From assembly GCA_031180725.1 (NCBI GenBank), contig JAPSLO010000013.1:62001-126000 (forward strand): a DNA stretch of 64,000 nucleotides. The letters run 5' to 3'. The notes beneath the pieces are model-generated. The model did no database searches. It saw only the letters and a program-made list of their open reading frames with translations, and was not told where the DNA came from. A program made the position numbers and the translations under genes. This DNA comes from Roseomonas sp. Lineage in GTDB: Bacteria > Pseudomonadota > Alphaproteobacteria > Acetobacterales > Acetobacteraceae. Positions 25,667 through 35,385 of this stretch are shown here, in pieces (the first letter of the stretch is position 1; each line of letters opens with the position of its first letter).

Positions 25667-26362
25667 ATGGAGACCCTGCTGTTCCTCCCCGGCCTGCTCT
25701 GCGACGCCAGGCTGTTTCGCGACCAGGTCGCCGCGCTGGCGCCGGAACGCCGCTGCCTGGTGGCAGATCTGACGCATGACGACAGCATCGGCGCCATGGC
25801 GGAACGCGCGCTGCGCCTGGTGCCGGATGGCGCGCCCTTCGCCCTCTGCGGGCTTTCCATGGGCGGTTATGTCGCTTTCGAGATCTGGCGCCGTGCTCCC
25901 GCCCGCGTGGCGCGGCTGGCGCTGCTGGACACCTCCGCCCGCGCCGACACGCCGGAGCAGCTCCGCCGCCGCCGCGCCCTGCTGGCATTGTCCGAAAGCG
26001 GCATGTTCCGCGGTGTGACGCCACGGCTGCTGCCACAGCTTCTGCACCCCGATCACGTCGCCGGGCCGCTGGGGGCGGAGGTGATGGCCATGGCCGAACG
26101 TGTCGGCCGCCCCGCTTTCCACCGCCAGCAGCGCGCCATCATGGCACGGGTGGATAGCCGCCCCGACCTGCCGCGCATCGCGGTGCCGACCCTGGTCGCG
26201 GTGGGCGAGCAGGATGCCCTGACCCCGCCCGAACTGGCCGAGGAGATGGCCGCCGCCATCCCCGGCGCCCGCCTGGCCCACATCCCGGATGCCGGCCACC
26301 TTCCGCCGATGGAAACGCCGGCGGCGGTGACCGCCCTGCTGAGATCCTGGCTGGAGGCCTAG
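25667..26362 (+). CDS. Alpha/beta hydrolase
   Basis: A 231-residue alpha/beta-hydrolase-fold enzyme. The ATG at 25667 gives the normal start of the fold (METLLFLPGLLCDARLF). The nucleophile elbow is CGLSMGGY with Ser64; the acid is the Asp in VGEQDALTPPE and the catalytic His is in IPDAGHLPPMETP. No signal peptide is seen. It resembles small esterases and MhpC/pimeloyl-type hydrolases, but the substrate cannot be stated. It runs divergently from the helicase gene and converges with the protease gene, 8 bases apart. Confidence 0.83.
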   Translation: METLLFLPGLLCDARLFRDQVAALAPERRCLVADLTHDDSIGAMAERALRLVPDGAPFALCGLSMGGYVAFEIWRRAPARVARLALLDTSARADTPEQLRRRRALLALSESGMFRGVTPRLLPQLLHPDHVAGPLGAEVMAMAERVGRPAFHRQQRAIMARVDSRPDLPRIAVPTLVAVGEQDALTPPELAEEMAAAIPGARLAHIPDAGHLPPMETPAAVTALLRSWLEA

Positions 26363-26370
26363 GCCCGGCC

Positions 26371-27213
26371 TCAGCCAAGGCAGCGGATGAACAAGGTGGA
26401 GGGATGCGCGATCTCCCCCACCTCCGCCGCGCTGCGCGAGGTGCCTTCACCCAGCAGCGGCGTCACCCCGTGACTGCGCAGGAACTCCAGCGCTTCCGCC
26501 CCCTTCACCGCGAAGTTCACATTCTGCGGGATATCGCCGGTGCGCTGCGCCACGCGCTGCGCATTCAGCTTGGAGACGATCACCCCCACCACATTCCCCG
26601 CCAGGTCCAGCAGCGGTCCACCCGAATTGCCCTGCTGCACCGGCGCGCTGATCTGGAACTGCCGGTCGTTGTCGCCCAGCCCCGACAGGGCCGAGATCTC
26701 CCCCGTGGTCAGGGTGGGGCCGGAGGACAGCAGACCCGAGAGCGGAAACCCATAGGTCACCACCCCCTCGCCCCGGCGCAAATTGGTGTTGCGCCGGAAG
26801 GCCAGCGGCGGCCCGGCTTCCGCCGGCACCTCCAGCAACGCCAGGTCGCGTGCCCGGTCGGATGCGATGACACGCGCCGGCATCTCCGCCCCGCCGGAAG
26901 CGCGGATGCGCACCCCGCGGCATTCCTCGATGACATGGTGGTTCGTCAGCGCCCGGCGCGCCGCCACCACAAAGCCGGTGCCGGTGGAGGCTGTGCGCCC
27001 GCCCTCGCCGCCCAGGCCCGGCTTGCCCGGCACCACCGGCGGGGATGAGGGCAGGGCGGCGAGGGGCGGCGGCTTGGTGGTGGGCAGGGGCGGGAAGGCG
27101 GCCTGGCCAGGCATGTTGGTGGGCGGCGGCTTCTGCGCCATCGCGCCACCCGCCACCCCCGCCAGGACGGATATCGCCAGAAGAACACGCCGCATGGCCG
27201 TTGCAACCATCAT
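26371..27213 (-). CDS. Secreted trypsin-like serine protease
   Basis: A 280-residue S1C/HtrA-type protease without a PDZ domain. A signal peptide (MRRVLLAISVLAGVAGGAMAQ) is followed by a proline-rich spacer of about 45 residues. The catalytic triad is visible: His93 in LTNHHVIEE, Asp123 in SDRARDLALLE and Ser197 in QQGNSGGPLLDLAG. FAVKGAEALEFLRSHGV closes the domain, as in periplasmic HtrA relatives. The start could be 27213 or 27195 (second Met cluster); both keep the signal sequence. It probably acts in the periplasm on misfolded or specific envelope proteins. Confidence 0.87.
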   Translation of the reverse strand: MMVATAMRRVLLAISVLAGVAGGAMAQKPPPTNMPGQAAFPPLPTTKPPPLAALPSSPPVVPGKPGLGGEGGRTASTGTGFVVAARRALTNHHVIEECRGVRIRASGGAEMPARVIASDRARDLALLEVPAEAGPPLAFRRNTNLRRGEGVVTYGFPLSGLLSSGPTLTTGEISALSGLGDNDRQFQISAPVQQGNSGGPLLDLAGNVVGVIVSKLNAQRVAQRTGDIPQNVNFAVKGAEALEFLRSHGVTPLLGEGTSRSAAEVGEIAHPSTLFIRCLG

Positions 27214-27325
27214 CTCGCCGGAAGATGCCGGTCTGGCAGCATCCAGGTCAATGACGAGCGCCCGGTAGCGACCTGCAGATGTCCCAGGGCCGCGGCCAGC
27301 CTCGCGGACATCCGGAGGTCATGCC

Positions 27326-28672
27326 TCAGACCTCCGCCTCGGCCATGATGCGCCGGACGTCGCCGCCCCAGGCGCCGGCGCAGCGCGCCAACCAGCGCTC
27401 GGCCTGAGTCAGGCCACTCGCCGCGATCTCTTCCAGCGGGGCCAGATAGACTTCCTCGCCCAGGCCGCGGGCCTTCAGCCCGTCACGGGCAATGGCCAGG
27501 ACGTCGCGCGCCACGTCGCGCAGGTTGCGGCCGCCGATCGTGGCGGCCAGCGCCTGCTTCGGCACCGCCAGGCGCAGCGCCTGTATCTCCTCCACCCGCC
27601 AGCTGCGGATCAGCGCCGCCGCCGCCTTCTGCGCCGCGTCGTCATAGAGCAGCCCGGCCCAGAGCGCGGGCTTCGCCATCAGCATGGGCACGCTGCCGGC
27701 ATCCGCCCCGCGCATCTCCAGGAAGCGCTTCAGGCGGACATCGGTGAAGACGGTGGTCACATGGTCGGCGAAATCGCCCATCGTCGCGCGCTGGCCTTCC
27801 AGCGCATTGCCAGCGCGGCCTTCCAGGAAGGCGCGGAAGGGAATGCCCGCGGCATCGATCCAGCGCCCCTCGCGCATGATGAAATACATCGGCACATCGA
27901 GGACATGCTCGGCGAAGCGCTCGAAGCCGAAGCCGTCCTCGAAGACCACGGCGGGGATACCCGTGCGGTCGGGGTCGGTCTCGGTCCAGACCTTCCCGCG
28001 CAGCGTCAGGAAGCCGCTCGGCTTCCCTTCCAGGAAGGGCGAATTGGCGAAGAGCGCGGTGGCCAGAGGCTGCAGCGCCAGCGCGACGCGCAGCTTCTCC
28101 ACCATGTCGGCCTCGTCGCCGAAATCCAGGTTCACCTGCACGGTGCAGGTGCGGAGCATCATGTCCAGCCCCATGGCACCCACGCGCGGCATGTAGTTGC
28201 GCATGATCGCGTAGCGGCCCTTGGGCATCCAGGGCATCTGGTCGCGCATTGCCAGCGGGTGGAAGCCCAGCGGCGCGAAGCCCAGGCCCAAGGGGCCGGC
28301 AACCTCATGCGCTTCGCGCAGATGGCCGAACAGTTCCACCTTCGCCAGGTGAAGGTCCGCCAGCGGCGCGCCGGAGAGCTCGAACTGCCCGCCCGGCTCC
28401 AGGCTGACGGAAGCATCGCCGCGCTTCAGCCCGATCGGGTTGCCATTGTCCAGGATCGGCTCCCACCCCTTGGCCATCAGGCCTTCCAGCAGGGCGCGGA
28501 TGCCTTTGTCCTCGTAGCCGGGCGCGGCGAGTCCCTCGCGGCGGAAGCCGAATTTCTCGTGCTCGGTGCCGATTTTCCACGCGCTGCGCGGTTTCGAACC
28601 TGCCGCGAACCAGGCGGCAAGCTGGCGACGGTCGGTGATCGGCGTGAGATCGGCCTCGCCGGGATTGGACAT
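27326..28672 (-). CDS. gshA: Glutamate-cysteine ligase (class similar to plant/alphaproteobacterial GshA)
   Basis: A 448-residue ligase that makes gamma-glutamylcysteine, the first step of glutathione synthesis. It follows the alphaproteobacterial GCS2 pattern: WKIGTEHEKFGF at the start, VSLEPGGQFELSGAPL (active-site Glu residues), ALGFHP-type GFAPLGFHPLAMRDQMPWMPKGRY, TCTVQVNLDFGDEADMV, and FEDGFGFERFAEHVLDVPMYF. Length is normal. It is monocistronic on the minus strand, 84 bases after the rsmE stop. Confidence 0.92.
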   Translation of the reverse strand: MSNPGEADLTPITDRRQLAAWFAAGSKPRSAWKIGTEHEKFGFRREGLAAPGYEDKGIRALLEGLMAKGWEPILDNGNPIGLKRGDASVSLEPGGQFELSGAPLADLHLAKVELFGHLREAHEVAGPLGLGFAPLGFHPLAMRDQMPWMPKGRYAIMRNYMPRVGAMGLDMMLRTCTVQVNLDFGDEADMVEKLRVALALQPLATALFANSPFLEGKPSGFLTLRGKVWTETDPDRTGIPAVVFEDGFGFERFAEHVLDVPMYFIMREGRWIDAAGIPFRAFLEGRAGNALEGQRATMGDFADHVTTVFTDVRLKRFLEMRGADAGSVPMLMAKPALWAGLLYDDAAQKAAAALIRSWRVEEIQALRLAVPKQALAATIGGRNLRDVARDVLAIARDGLKARGLGEEVYLAPLEEIAASGLTQAERWLARCAGAWGGDVRRIMAEAEV

Positions 28673-28756
28673 GGATGCGGCGTTCTCTGTTCGGCGTTGC
28701 GACGCGGGCGGGGTGCCCGTGCCACGGCATTGGGCCAGGCGGACTGGCCGTTTCGG

Positions 28757-29476
28757 TCAGTTCCAGTCCCCAACCAGCGCCTGCAGCGCCGCGAGCCCGG
28801 AGACCGCCGCGGTCTCCGCACGCAGGATGCGGGGGCCGAGGGCGGCCGGCACAACAAAGGCACGCCGATGCAGATCGTCAAGTTCCGCCCCCTCGAAGCC
28901 GCCCTCCGGCCCTACCAGTAGCGCCAGGGGGGGGTGGAGCGGCGCGGCGGCCTGGCGCAGCGGCAGGGCGGCGCGGCGCTCCATGGCCACCACCAGGGGC
29001 GCACCGTCCCAGCCATCCAGCACGCGGTGCAGGGGCTGGGCTTCGGCCACCTCCGGGACGGAAAGCCGCTCGCATTGCTCGGCCGCGCTGCGGGCGATGA
29101 CGGAGAGCCGCTGCGCATTGGCGCGTTCGGCGACGGTGCGGCGGGTCAGCACAGGCAGGATTCGCGTGGCGCCGAGCTCGGTTGCCTTCTCCACCAGCCA
29201 GTCCATCGCGTCGCGCTTCAGTGCGGCGACCAGCAAGCGGACCTCCGGTTCCGCTGTCGGTGCGCGCAGCCGGGGGCCGAGGGCGAATCGCGCGCGGTCC
29301 TTGCGCAGATGGGCGATCGTGGCGGCGAATTCGCCGTCCTGCGCATTGAAGACCTGCACCACGTCACCGGCGGCCCGGCGCAGCACGGTGCCCAGGTGGT
29401 GCGCCTGGCCGGGGGCGGCTTCCACCTCGGCGCCCTCGGCGAGCGGGTGGTCCAGATAGAGCCTCGGGATGGACAT
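28757..29476 (-). CDS. rsmE: 16S rRNA (uracil1498-N3)-methyltransferase
   Basis: A 239-residue SPOUT-class methyltransferase that methylates U1498 of 16S rRNA. The ATG at 29476 gives the family start (SIPRLYLDHPLAEGA) with the PUA-like N-terminal domain. The knot region has VRLLVAALKRDAMDWLVEKATELG, RTVAERAN, RSAAEQCERL, and the SAM-binding LLVGPEGGFEGAE and LGPRILRAETA motifs. The long upstream extension of this frame is not coding. The gene is divergent from ubiA, with start codons only 28 bases apart, so the promoters must overlap. Confidence 0.93.
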   Translation of the reverse strand: MSIPRLYLDHPLAEGAEVEAAPGQAHHLGTVLRRAAGDVVQVFNAQDGEFAATIAHLRKDRARFALGPRLRAPTAEPEVRLLVAALKRDAMDWLVEKATELGATRILPVLTRRTVAERANAQRLSVIARSAAEQCERLSVPEVAEAQPLHRVLDGWDGAPLVVAMERRAALPLRQAAAPLHPPLALLVGPEGGFEGAELDDLHRRAFVVPAALGPRILRAETAAVSGLAALQALVGDWN

Positions 29477-29504
29477 GCGGCGTCTCCGCCCGCAGGTATG
29501 CCCC

Positions 29505-30404
29505 ATGGCGGGCCATACGGATATCCGGGCGGAAGGGTGGGTGGCGCGGCTGCCTTCGGGCTGGCGGCCCTTCGCCCTGCTGGCGCGGTTCGACCGGCCG
29601 ATCGGTGCCTGGCTGCTGGTGCTGCCGGGCTTCTGGGCCTTCGCCGCCGCGGCACCTTCCTGGCCTGAGGGGCTGCGCCTGACGCTGCTGTTCCTGCTGG
29701 GGGCATTTGCCATGCGCGGCGCCGGCTGCGTGGTGAACGACCTTTGGGACCGCGACCTGGACCGGCAGGTGGAGCGCACGCGCGGCCGGCCACTGGCCTC
29801 CGGCGCGGTGCGGCCGGTGCAGGCGCTGGCCTTCCTGGCCGCGCTCTGCCTGGTGGGGGCGGTGGTGCTGTTCCAGTTGCCGGTGGCCGCCATCCTGGTG
29901 GGGCTGGGCTCGCTGGTGCCGATCGCGCTCTACCCGCTGGCTAAGCGTGTCACCGACTGGCCGCAGGCCGTGCTGGGCTTCGTCTTCAGCTGGGCCGCGC
30001 CCACCGGCTGGGCCGCTGCAACCGGGGGGCTGGATAGCGCGGCGCTGGCGCTCTGGGCGGCGGGCTTCTTCTGGATCCTGGGCTACGACACGATCTATGC
30101 CCATCAGGACCGCGAGGATGACGCCCAGGTCGGCATCCGCAGCACCGCCCGCAAGTTCGGGGAGCGTTCGAAGCCCTTCCTGGCCGCCTGCTATGCCGCG
30201 ACGGTGGTGCTGCTCGCCCTCTCGGGCTGGCTGGCCGGGTTGCACTGGGGCTTCCTGCCCGCGCTGCTGGTGCCGGCGGGGCTGCTGGCCTGGCAGGTAG
30301 CGACGCTGGACATCCATGATCCCGCGCGCTGCCTGCGCCTGTTCAAGCTGAACCGCGAGGTCGGGCTGCTGGTGGCGCTGGCCTTCCTGGTGGGCCGACT
30401 GTGA
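29505..30404 (+). CDS. ubiA: 4-hydroxybenzoate polyprenyltransferase
   Basis: A 299-residue integral membrane prenyltransferase of ubiquinone synthesis; it joins a polyprenyl chain to 4-hydroxybenzoate. Both Asp-rich motifs are present: NDLWDRDLDRQVERTRGRPLASG near residue 75-95 and DTIYAHQDREDDAQVGIRSTA near residue 195. About eight hydrophobic segments surround them, and YPLAKRVTDWPQAVLG is typical. The ATG at 29505 is preferred to an in-frame ATG at 29469 that lies inside the start of rsmE. The stop overlaps the next gene by one base. Confidence 0.93.
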   Translation: MAGHTDIRAEGWVARLPSGWRPFALLARFDRPIGAWLLVLPGFWAFAAAAPSWPEGLRLTLLFLLGAFAMRGAGCVVNDLWDRDLDRQVERTRGRPLASGAVRPVQALAFLAALCLVGAVVLFQLPVAAILVGLGSLVPIALYPLAKRVTDWPQAVLGFVFSWAAPTGWAAATGGLDSAALALWAAGFFWILGYDTIYAHQDREDDAQVGIRSTARKFGERSKPFLAACYAATVVLLALSGWLAGLHWGFLPALLVPAGLLAWQVATLDIHDPARCLRLFKLNREVGLLVALAFLVGRL

Positions 30405-31036
30405 TGCCGGAGGCCTTCGTCCGCACCCATACCACGGTGGCCCATGCCGCTCTGGTACCGGAGGTGGCGCTCCATCTGGCCACCGAGATCACGCCCATCT
30501 GGCAGGCCAGCGAGGCCTGGCTGAAGCAGCAGAACATCGAGCCGCCCTTCTGGGCCTTCGCCTGGCCCGGCGGCCAGGCCCTGGCGCGCGCCGTGCTGGA
30601 TGCGCCGGAGCGCGTCGCCGGCCGGCGCGTCCTGGATTTCGCCGCCGGCTGCGGCGTGGCCGCCATCGCCGCCGCCCAGCGCGGTGCCCGTGTGGAAGCC
30701 GCCGAGATCGACCCCCTGGCCGCCGCCGCGCTGCGCCTGAACGCCGCGCTGAACGGGGTGGAGATCACCGTCACGGAAGGCGATGTGGTGGGCGCCGACT
30801 GCCGCTGGGATCTGATCCTGGCCGGCGATGTCTGTTACGAGGCGCCCATGACCGCGCATATCCTGCCCTGGCTGCGGCGCATGGCCGCGCGGGCCGAGGT
30901 CTGGGTGGCCGATCCCGGCCGCGCCTATCTGCCCGGTCAGGGGCTGGAGCCGGTGGCGCGTCACGCCGTCCCGACCTCGCTGGAGCTGGAGGACCGCACC
31001 GAGCGCGAGGTCACGATCTACCGGCTTCTGCCGTAG
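30404..31036 (+). CDS. SAM-dependent methyltransferase, ETF-beta lysine methyltransferase-like
   Basis: A 210-residue class I methyltransferase starting at the ATG that overlaps the ubiA stop (TGATG); a GTG one codon earlier is also possible. Key segments are PPFWAFAWPGGQALARAVLD, the SAM motif VLDFAAGCGVAAIAAAQRGA, the acidic EIDPLAAAALRLNAALNG, LILAGDVCYEAPM and VADPGRAYLPGQGLE. This pattern matches the METTL20-type enzymes that methylate lysines of the electron transfer flavoprotein beta subunit, known also in Agrobacterium. The assignment to that target is inference from family resemblance. Coupling to ubiA, another respiratory gene, agrees with it. Confidence 0.75.
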   Translation: MPEAFVRTHTTVAHAALVPEVALHLATEITPIWQASEAWLKQQNIEPPFWAFAWPGGQALARAVLDAPERVAGRRVLDFAAGCGVAAIAAAQRGARVEAAEIDPLAAAALRLNAALNGVEITVTEGDVVGADCRWDLILAGDVCYEAPMTAHILPWLRRMAARAEVWVADPGRAYLPGQGLEPVARHAVPTSLELEDRTEREVTIYRLLP

Positions 31037-31168
31037 GGGCAGAAGGCAATCGGAAGCCCATCGAGGTTAGGCATCGGGAGAAGCCCGGGGTCTGAAGGTA
31101 CCGGAAAGTGCTGGAGGCGAAGTCCAGAACCCTTGTGGACAGCCTTCGCTGGAAGCCAAGGCGGTGAG
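31037..31168. other. Lower-GC, structured non-coding segment at an island edge
   Basis: No gene is seen here. The composition falls clearly below that of the neighbours, starting right after the methyltransferase stop. It contains a small hairpin CTGGA-GGCGAAG-TCCAG and several GGAAG/GAAGCC-type short repeats. It marks the left edge of a patch extending to about 32635. It could be the remnant of an RNA-bearing mobile element such as a group II intron, but I could not match a conserved domain. Confidence 0.3.
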
Positions 31169-31630
31169 TCAGAAGAGCTTCCGGTAGACAACGAAACCAG
31201 AGTTTTCCGCCACCTTGTCATAGAACTGCCTCGCGGTACTGTTCGTTTCGTGTGTCTGCCAGTAGACCCGCGGCGATCCGGCGAGCTGCGCTCGTTCGTA
31301 AACGCCGTTGATCAGGGCTCTGCCAACACCCTTGCCCCGGGCGGCCTCGCTGGTGAACAGGTCCTGCAGATAGCAGGTCGGCCCAAGAGCAGTGGTGCTG
31401 CGGTGAAAGATGTAGTGGGCCAGGCCGAGTATTCGCTCATCATGCTCGGCGACAAGGGCATGCACCGGCTCGTAACTGTCGAAGAAGCGCGCCCATGTGG
31501 TGCGGGTGATTTCGGGCGAAAGCGCAGTCGCGCCCGACCGGCCATAGAACGCATTGTAGCCTTCCCACAAAAGAAGCCACTGTTCGTAGTCCTTCCGGGC
31601 TACGGGGCGGATGGAGAGCTCGCTGGACAT
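31169..31630 (-). CDS. GNAT family N-acetyltransferase
   Basis: A 153-residue acetyltransferase. The ATG at 31630 gives the normal GNAT start (SSELSIRPVARKDYEQWLLLWEGYNAFYG). The acetyl-CoA binding loop is LQDLFTSEAARGKGVGRALINGVYERA, preceded by the beta strand AHYIFHRSTTALGPTCY, and the C-terminal VYWQTHETNSTARQFYDKVAE and VYRKLF are typical of the subfamily. Base composition is lower in GC than the window average, suggesting acquisition by transfer with the neighbouring maltose O-acetyltransferase remnant. The acceptor substrate is unknown. Confidence 0.85.
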   Translation of the reverse strand: MSSELSIRPVARKDYEQWLLLWEGYNAFYGRSGATALSPEITRTTWARFFDSYEPVHALVAEHDERILGLAHYIFHRSTTALGPTCYLQDLFTSEAARGKGVGRALINGVYERAQLAGSPRVYWQTHETNSTARQFYDKVAENSGFVVYRKLF

Positions 31631-31657
31631 TGATGATCCTGTATGGCCTCGGCCAAC

Positions 31658-31675
31658 CCTGTGCTCGGGCACAGG
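31658..31675. other. Inverted repeat upstream of the GNAT gene
   Basis: Perfect 7-bp stem CCTGTGC / GCACAGG with loop TCGG, 28 bases upstream of the GNAT start and between it and the maa remnant. It may be a terminator of the remnant's transcript (minus strand) or an operator. Confidence 0.35.
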
Positions 31676-31796
31676 ATGGTCGGGACGTATTGGATCTCCG
31701 TTGCGCAAGGGCGGCAACGGGGCGGTCCCATGTTTCCGGGCCGGCGAGGTCTGGCAGGCGGATTGGGCAGCCGCCTGGGCGCAATCAGGGCCGGGA

Positions 31797-32384
31797 TCAG
31801 GGCGTGGACGAGTATGACTCGCGCTCCGCCGCGGTGATCTCGCGAACCACGCGACAGGGATTGCCCGCTGCGAATACGCCAGATGGAACGTCGCGCGTCA
31901 CGACGCTGCCTGCGCCGATGACAGTGCCTGATCCGATGGTCACGCCAGGCAGGATGAGTGCCCCCACTCCCACCCATACATCCGATCCGATCTCAACGGG
32001 TCTGCCGAACTCCTGCTGCCGGCGGAGGGCTGCATCCATGGGATGCATAGGCGTCAGTATCTGGACGGCAGGGCCGAAGAATGTGTAGGCGCCAATGCGA
32101 ACCCGACAGACGTCGAAAACCACACAGTTGAAATTAAAGAAGACTCGCTCGCCAAGATCTATGTTGTATCCGTAGTCGCAGTAGAACGGCGGCTGCATCC
32201 AGACCGAGTCTCCGCCCTTTCCGAACATCTGGTTGCAGAGCGACCTGCGCAGATCTTCGTCGGCATCGCTGGAGCCATTGAGCTTCTAGCACAGCTCCCT
32301 GACCCTGTATCTGTCCGCGACGAGGTCGGGATCGAGAGCATCATAGAGTTCTCCGGCCAGCATTTTCTCACGTTCTGTGCGCAT
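31797..32384 (-). pseudogene. Maltose O-acetyltransferase gene with in-frame amber stop
   Basis: The full frame begins at ATG 32384 with GGAG about 11 bases upstream and reads MRTEREKMLAGELYDALDPD, the classic maltose acetyltransferase N-terminus, then RYRVRELC and a TAG at 32286-32288. Reading through, in the same frame, continues KLNGSSDADEDLRRSL and then the left-handed beta-helix (hexapeptide) domain: WMQPPFYCDYGYNIDLGE, NFNCVVFDVCRVRIG, ILTPMHPMDAALRR, GSDVWVGVGALILPGVTIG and FAAGNPCRVVREI. With the stop ignored the length (about 195 codons) matches the family. An internal ATG at 32228 could make a 143-residue catalytic fragment. No frameshift is needed, so the damage is a single codon. 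GC is low for the window. Confidence 0.8.
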
Positions 32385-32635
32385 TTGCGTTTTTCTCCAG
32401 GAGCGATGCAGTGCAGGCATCCGTATTGTCTGCCCCGACGCAAGCTCCTGGGGAAAGATCTCGGAAGGCTGGCGTTCACGCCCTGGGAGCCGTTTGCGCC
32501 CGGCTTTCGGGGCAGCCGATACCGCTGCAAGCCGCACGGCCATGCAAATCAGGGAAAATGCTTCCGCTTTCGTCCAGACCCTGACACGAGACTCGCAAAT
32601 CAAGACGGGGTCTGCGATACAGGGGCGGAACGGCC

Positions 32636-35278
32636 ATGTTCCTCCGCATCACCACCCTCCAACGCGCGCTCCGGCGTTCGCTGGGGCTGGGCGCACCCCG
32701 CCCGCCCGAGCCGCGCCCCTGGCTGCTCTTCTCGGCGGCGGTCGGGCTCGTCGCGCTTTGCCTGGTGGGCATCTACTCGATCCTCATGCACCGGGGGCAG
32801 CAGGACGCCATCGCCGAGGCGGAGCGGCTGACCCAGGGTGTCGCTGCAAGCCTCGCGGATCAGCTCACGCGCGCCCTGCAGACGATCGAACTGGTGATGG
32901 TGGACGCCGGGGACCGGCTGGCGGAGGCGGAGCCGGCCCTGGTGGTCCGGCAGGCCGCCGGCCGGACACGGGAAGTGCCGCAGATCCGCGCCCTGCTGGT
33001 GACCGATGCGCAGGGCTTCATCATCGCCAGCAGCGTGGAGAACCTGCCGGAGCCGCAGGTCGCGGACCGTGAATGGTTCCGTCAGCTACGCTTCGGAGGA
33101 CAGAATATCCGCCTGGGCGCGCCGGAAGCCGGGCGCTATCTGGGCCCGGCGGGGCGGGGCATCGCGGCGCAGGGCGGGATCTATGCCATCCCACTGGCGC
33201 GCGCCCTGCGGGGACCGCGCGGCGAGTTTCTCGGCGCCGTCGTGACGGTGCTGAACCCCGACTACCTGGTGGGCGTGGCGCGGCGCTATGCCGACAGCTT
33301 CGGCGTCGCCATCCGCATCCATTCCTCGAACGGCCTGCTGCTGGCGCGCTCCGATGGACGGGTGGAAGGCATCGGGGAGCTGAATGCCGCCGCCTGGCTG
33401 TTCCGGGATTTCCTGCCGCGCCGGGAAAGCGGCACCTGGTCCGGCGTGGACCAGGACGGGCGTGAAGTGGCGGCGAGCTTCGCCCTGACCCAGCAGGGCT
33501 TCCTCGTGATCGAGGCCGCGCGGGCGCGCACCGATGCGCTGGACACCGCGCACCGGCTGGGCGCGCTGCTGGCGGCCGGTGTCGCCGCGGCAGCCATTGT
33601 CACGCTGGTGGCGCTGTGGCTGCTGGTGCGCCAGGCCAATGCGCTGAAGCTGCAGGGTACTCGCCTGGCCGCCAGCGAGCGCGCCGCCGTCGCCGCTTCT
33701 CGCGCGAAGGAGGAGTTCCTGGCGGCGATGAGCCACGAGATCCGCACGCCAATGAACGGCGTGATCGGCATGGCCGGCCTGCTGCTGGACACCAGGCTGG
33801 ACGCGGTGCAGCGCCGCTTTGCCGAGACGATCCAGGGCTCGGCCGAGCACCTGATGCTGGTGCTGAACGACATCCTGGACTTTTCCAAGCTGGAAGCCGG
33901 TGCGCTGCAGCTTGAGAGCGTGCCCTTCAATGTGGAGCAGGAGATCTCCACCATCGTGGAGCTCTTTGCTCCGCGCGCTGCGGCGAAGGGGGTGGAGCTG
34001 GTCTGCGCGCTCTCGCCGAACCTGCCGGAACGGGTAATGGGCGATCCCGGGCGCCTCCGGCAGATGCTGTTCAATCTGGTCGGTAATGCGGTGAAGTTCA
34101 CCGAGACGGGCTGGATCCAGGTGGCGATCTCGATCGAGCCGGAGTTGGATTACTGGCGGCTGCGCGTCTCGGTCTCCGATACTGGCATCGGCATCGAACC
34201 GGCACGCATCCCGCAGCTCTTCGAGCGTTTCACCCAGGCTGATGCCTCGATCACCCGCCGTTACGGCGGCACTGGGCTGGGGCTGGCCATCTGCCGGCGG
34301 CTGGCGGAAGGCATGGGCGGTGGGATCGAGGCGGTGCCGCGGGTCGCCGGCGTGCGCAATGGCGGGGGCAGCATCTTCCGCTTCACTATCAAGGTCGGCC
34401 GCGTGGACGGCGAAGCCCTGGCACCGGGCGTGCTGCTGGGCCGACGCGTGCTGGTGGTGGATGACCTGCCGCTGAACCGCGAGGTGATGGCGCGCCAGCT
34501 GGCAGGCATGGGGGCGGAGGCGCTGGCGGTGGCGGATGGCGCCTCGGCGCTGGCGGCGCTGCGGGCGGGCCATGCCTCCGGCACTGGCTTCGAGGTGGTG
34601 CTGCTGGACGGCCAACTCCCGGATGGCGACGGCTTGGCCCTGGCGCGCCGCATCCGCGAGGCCGGGGAGATCTTGGGCCAGCCGCGGCTGCTGCTCTGCG
34701 CCAGCGGCTCGGCCGAACCGTGGGAGGCCGCGGGCGCGGATCTGCTGGATGGGCTGCTGCTGAAGCCCGCGCTGCCCTCGCGCCTCCGGGATGCGGTGCT
34801 GGGGGCACTGACGCCGGCCGCGCGCCCGGCGCTGCCGCTGGAGGCGCCGGCAGAGCCGCCCGATACGCTCGCGGAGGAGGCGCCGCGCGCCGGTGGGATG
34901 CGCATCCTGCTGGTGGAGGACAACGCCACCAACCAGCTCGTGATGAAGACCATCCTGACCCGCGCCGGCGCCGCGGTGGAGGTGGTGGGCGACGGGCGTC
35001 AGGCGGTGCAGGCCGCCGGCGCCGCGCCTTTCGATGCCATCCTGATGGATCTGCAGATGCCGGTGATGGACGGGCTGGAAGCCACTCGCGCCATCCGTGC
35101 CCAGCCGGGCCCGAACCGCGCCACGCGCATCATTGGCCTGACCGCGAATGTCGGCGCCGACTACGAACGGCAGTGCCGTGAGGCCGGGATGGACGACTAC
35201 CTGAGCAAGCCCGTGCGGCGCGATGCGCTGGTGCGGATGCTGGGCCTCGGTGCACTGCAGAAGGCGCCGGCGGCGTAG
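32636..35278 (+). CDS. Membrane hybrid histidine kinase with two receivers
   Basis: An 880-residue sensor kinase. A membrane segment at about residues 28-50 and another at about 303-325 bracket a periplasmic sensor of the dCache type ([43 protein letters not shown]). The H box has His367 ([13 protein letters not shown]). The HATPase domain has [18 protein letters not shown] and [12 protein letters not shown]. Two receivers follow: the first with Asp658 ([12 protein letters not shown]), the second with Asp805 ([12 protein letters not shown]) and the YLSKPV Lys. There is no Hpt domain, so a separate phosphotransfer protein would be needed. No response regulator gene is adjacent. It lies just outside the lower-GC patch. 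Confidence 0.92.
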   Translation: MFLRITTLQRALRRSLGLGAPRPPEPRPWLLFSAAVGLVALCLVGIYSILMHRGQQDAIAEAERLTQGVAASLADQLTRALQTIELVMVDAGDRLAEAEPALVVRQAAGRTREVPQIRALLVTDAQGFIIASSVENLPEPQVADREWFRQLRFGGQNIRLGAPEAGRYLGPAGRGIAAQGGIYAIPLARALRGPRGEFLGAVVTVLNPDYLVGVARRYADSFGVAIRIHSSNGLLLARSDGRVEGIGELNAAAWLFRDFLPRRESGTWSGVDQDGREVAASFALTQQGFLVIEAARARTDALDTAHRLGALLAAGVAAAAIVTLVALWLLVRQANALKLQGTRLAASERAAVAASRAKEEFLAAMSHEIRTPMNGVIGMAGLLLDTRLDAVQRRFAETIQGSAEHLMLVLNDILDFSKLEAGALQLESVPFNVEQEISTIVELFAPRAAAKGVELVCALSPNLPERVMGDPGRLRQMLFNLVGNAVKFTETGWIQVAISIEPELDYWRLRVSVSDTGIGIEPARIPQLFERFTQADASITRRYGGTGLGLAICRRLAEGMGGGIEAVPRVAGVRNGGGSIFRFTIKVGRVDGEALAPGVLLGRRVLVVDDLPLNREVMARQLAGMGAEALAVADGASALAALRAGHASGTGFEVVLLDGQLPDGDGLALARRIREAGEILGQPRLLLCASGSAEPWEAAGADLLDGLLLKPALPSRLRDAVLGALTPAARPALPLEAPAEPPDTLAEEAPRAGGMRILLVEDNATNQLVMKTILTRAGAAVEVVGDGRQAVQAAGAAPFDAILMDLQMPVMDGLEATRAIRAQPGPNRATRIIGLTANVGADYERQCREAGMDDYLSKPVRRDALVRMLGLGALQKAPAA

Positions 35279-35385
35279 CGGCATTTCAGCCGGACGCACG
35301 CCCGACGACCCCGAGAATGCGATGAGTCAAGTAGGGACGGCTGTTTCGCCGTACGCACGCGCAATCGAAGCGCCTTGGCGGCAGA

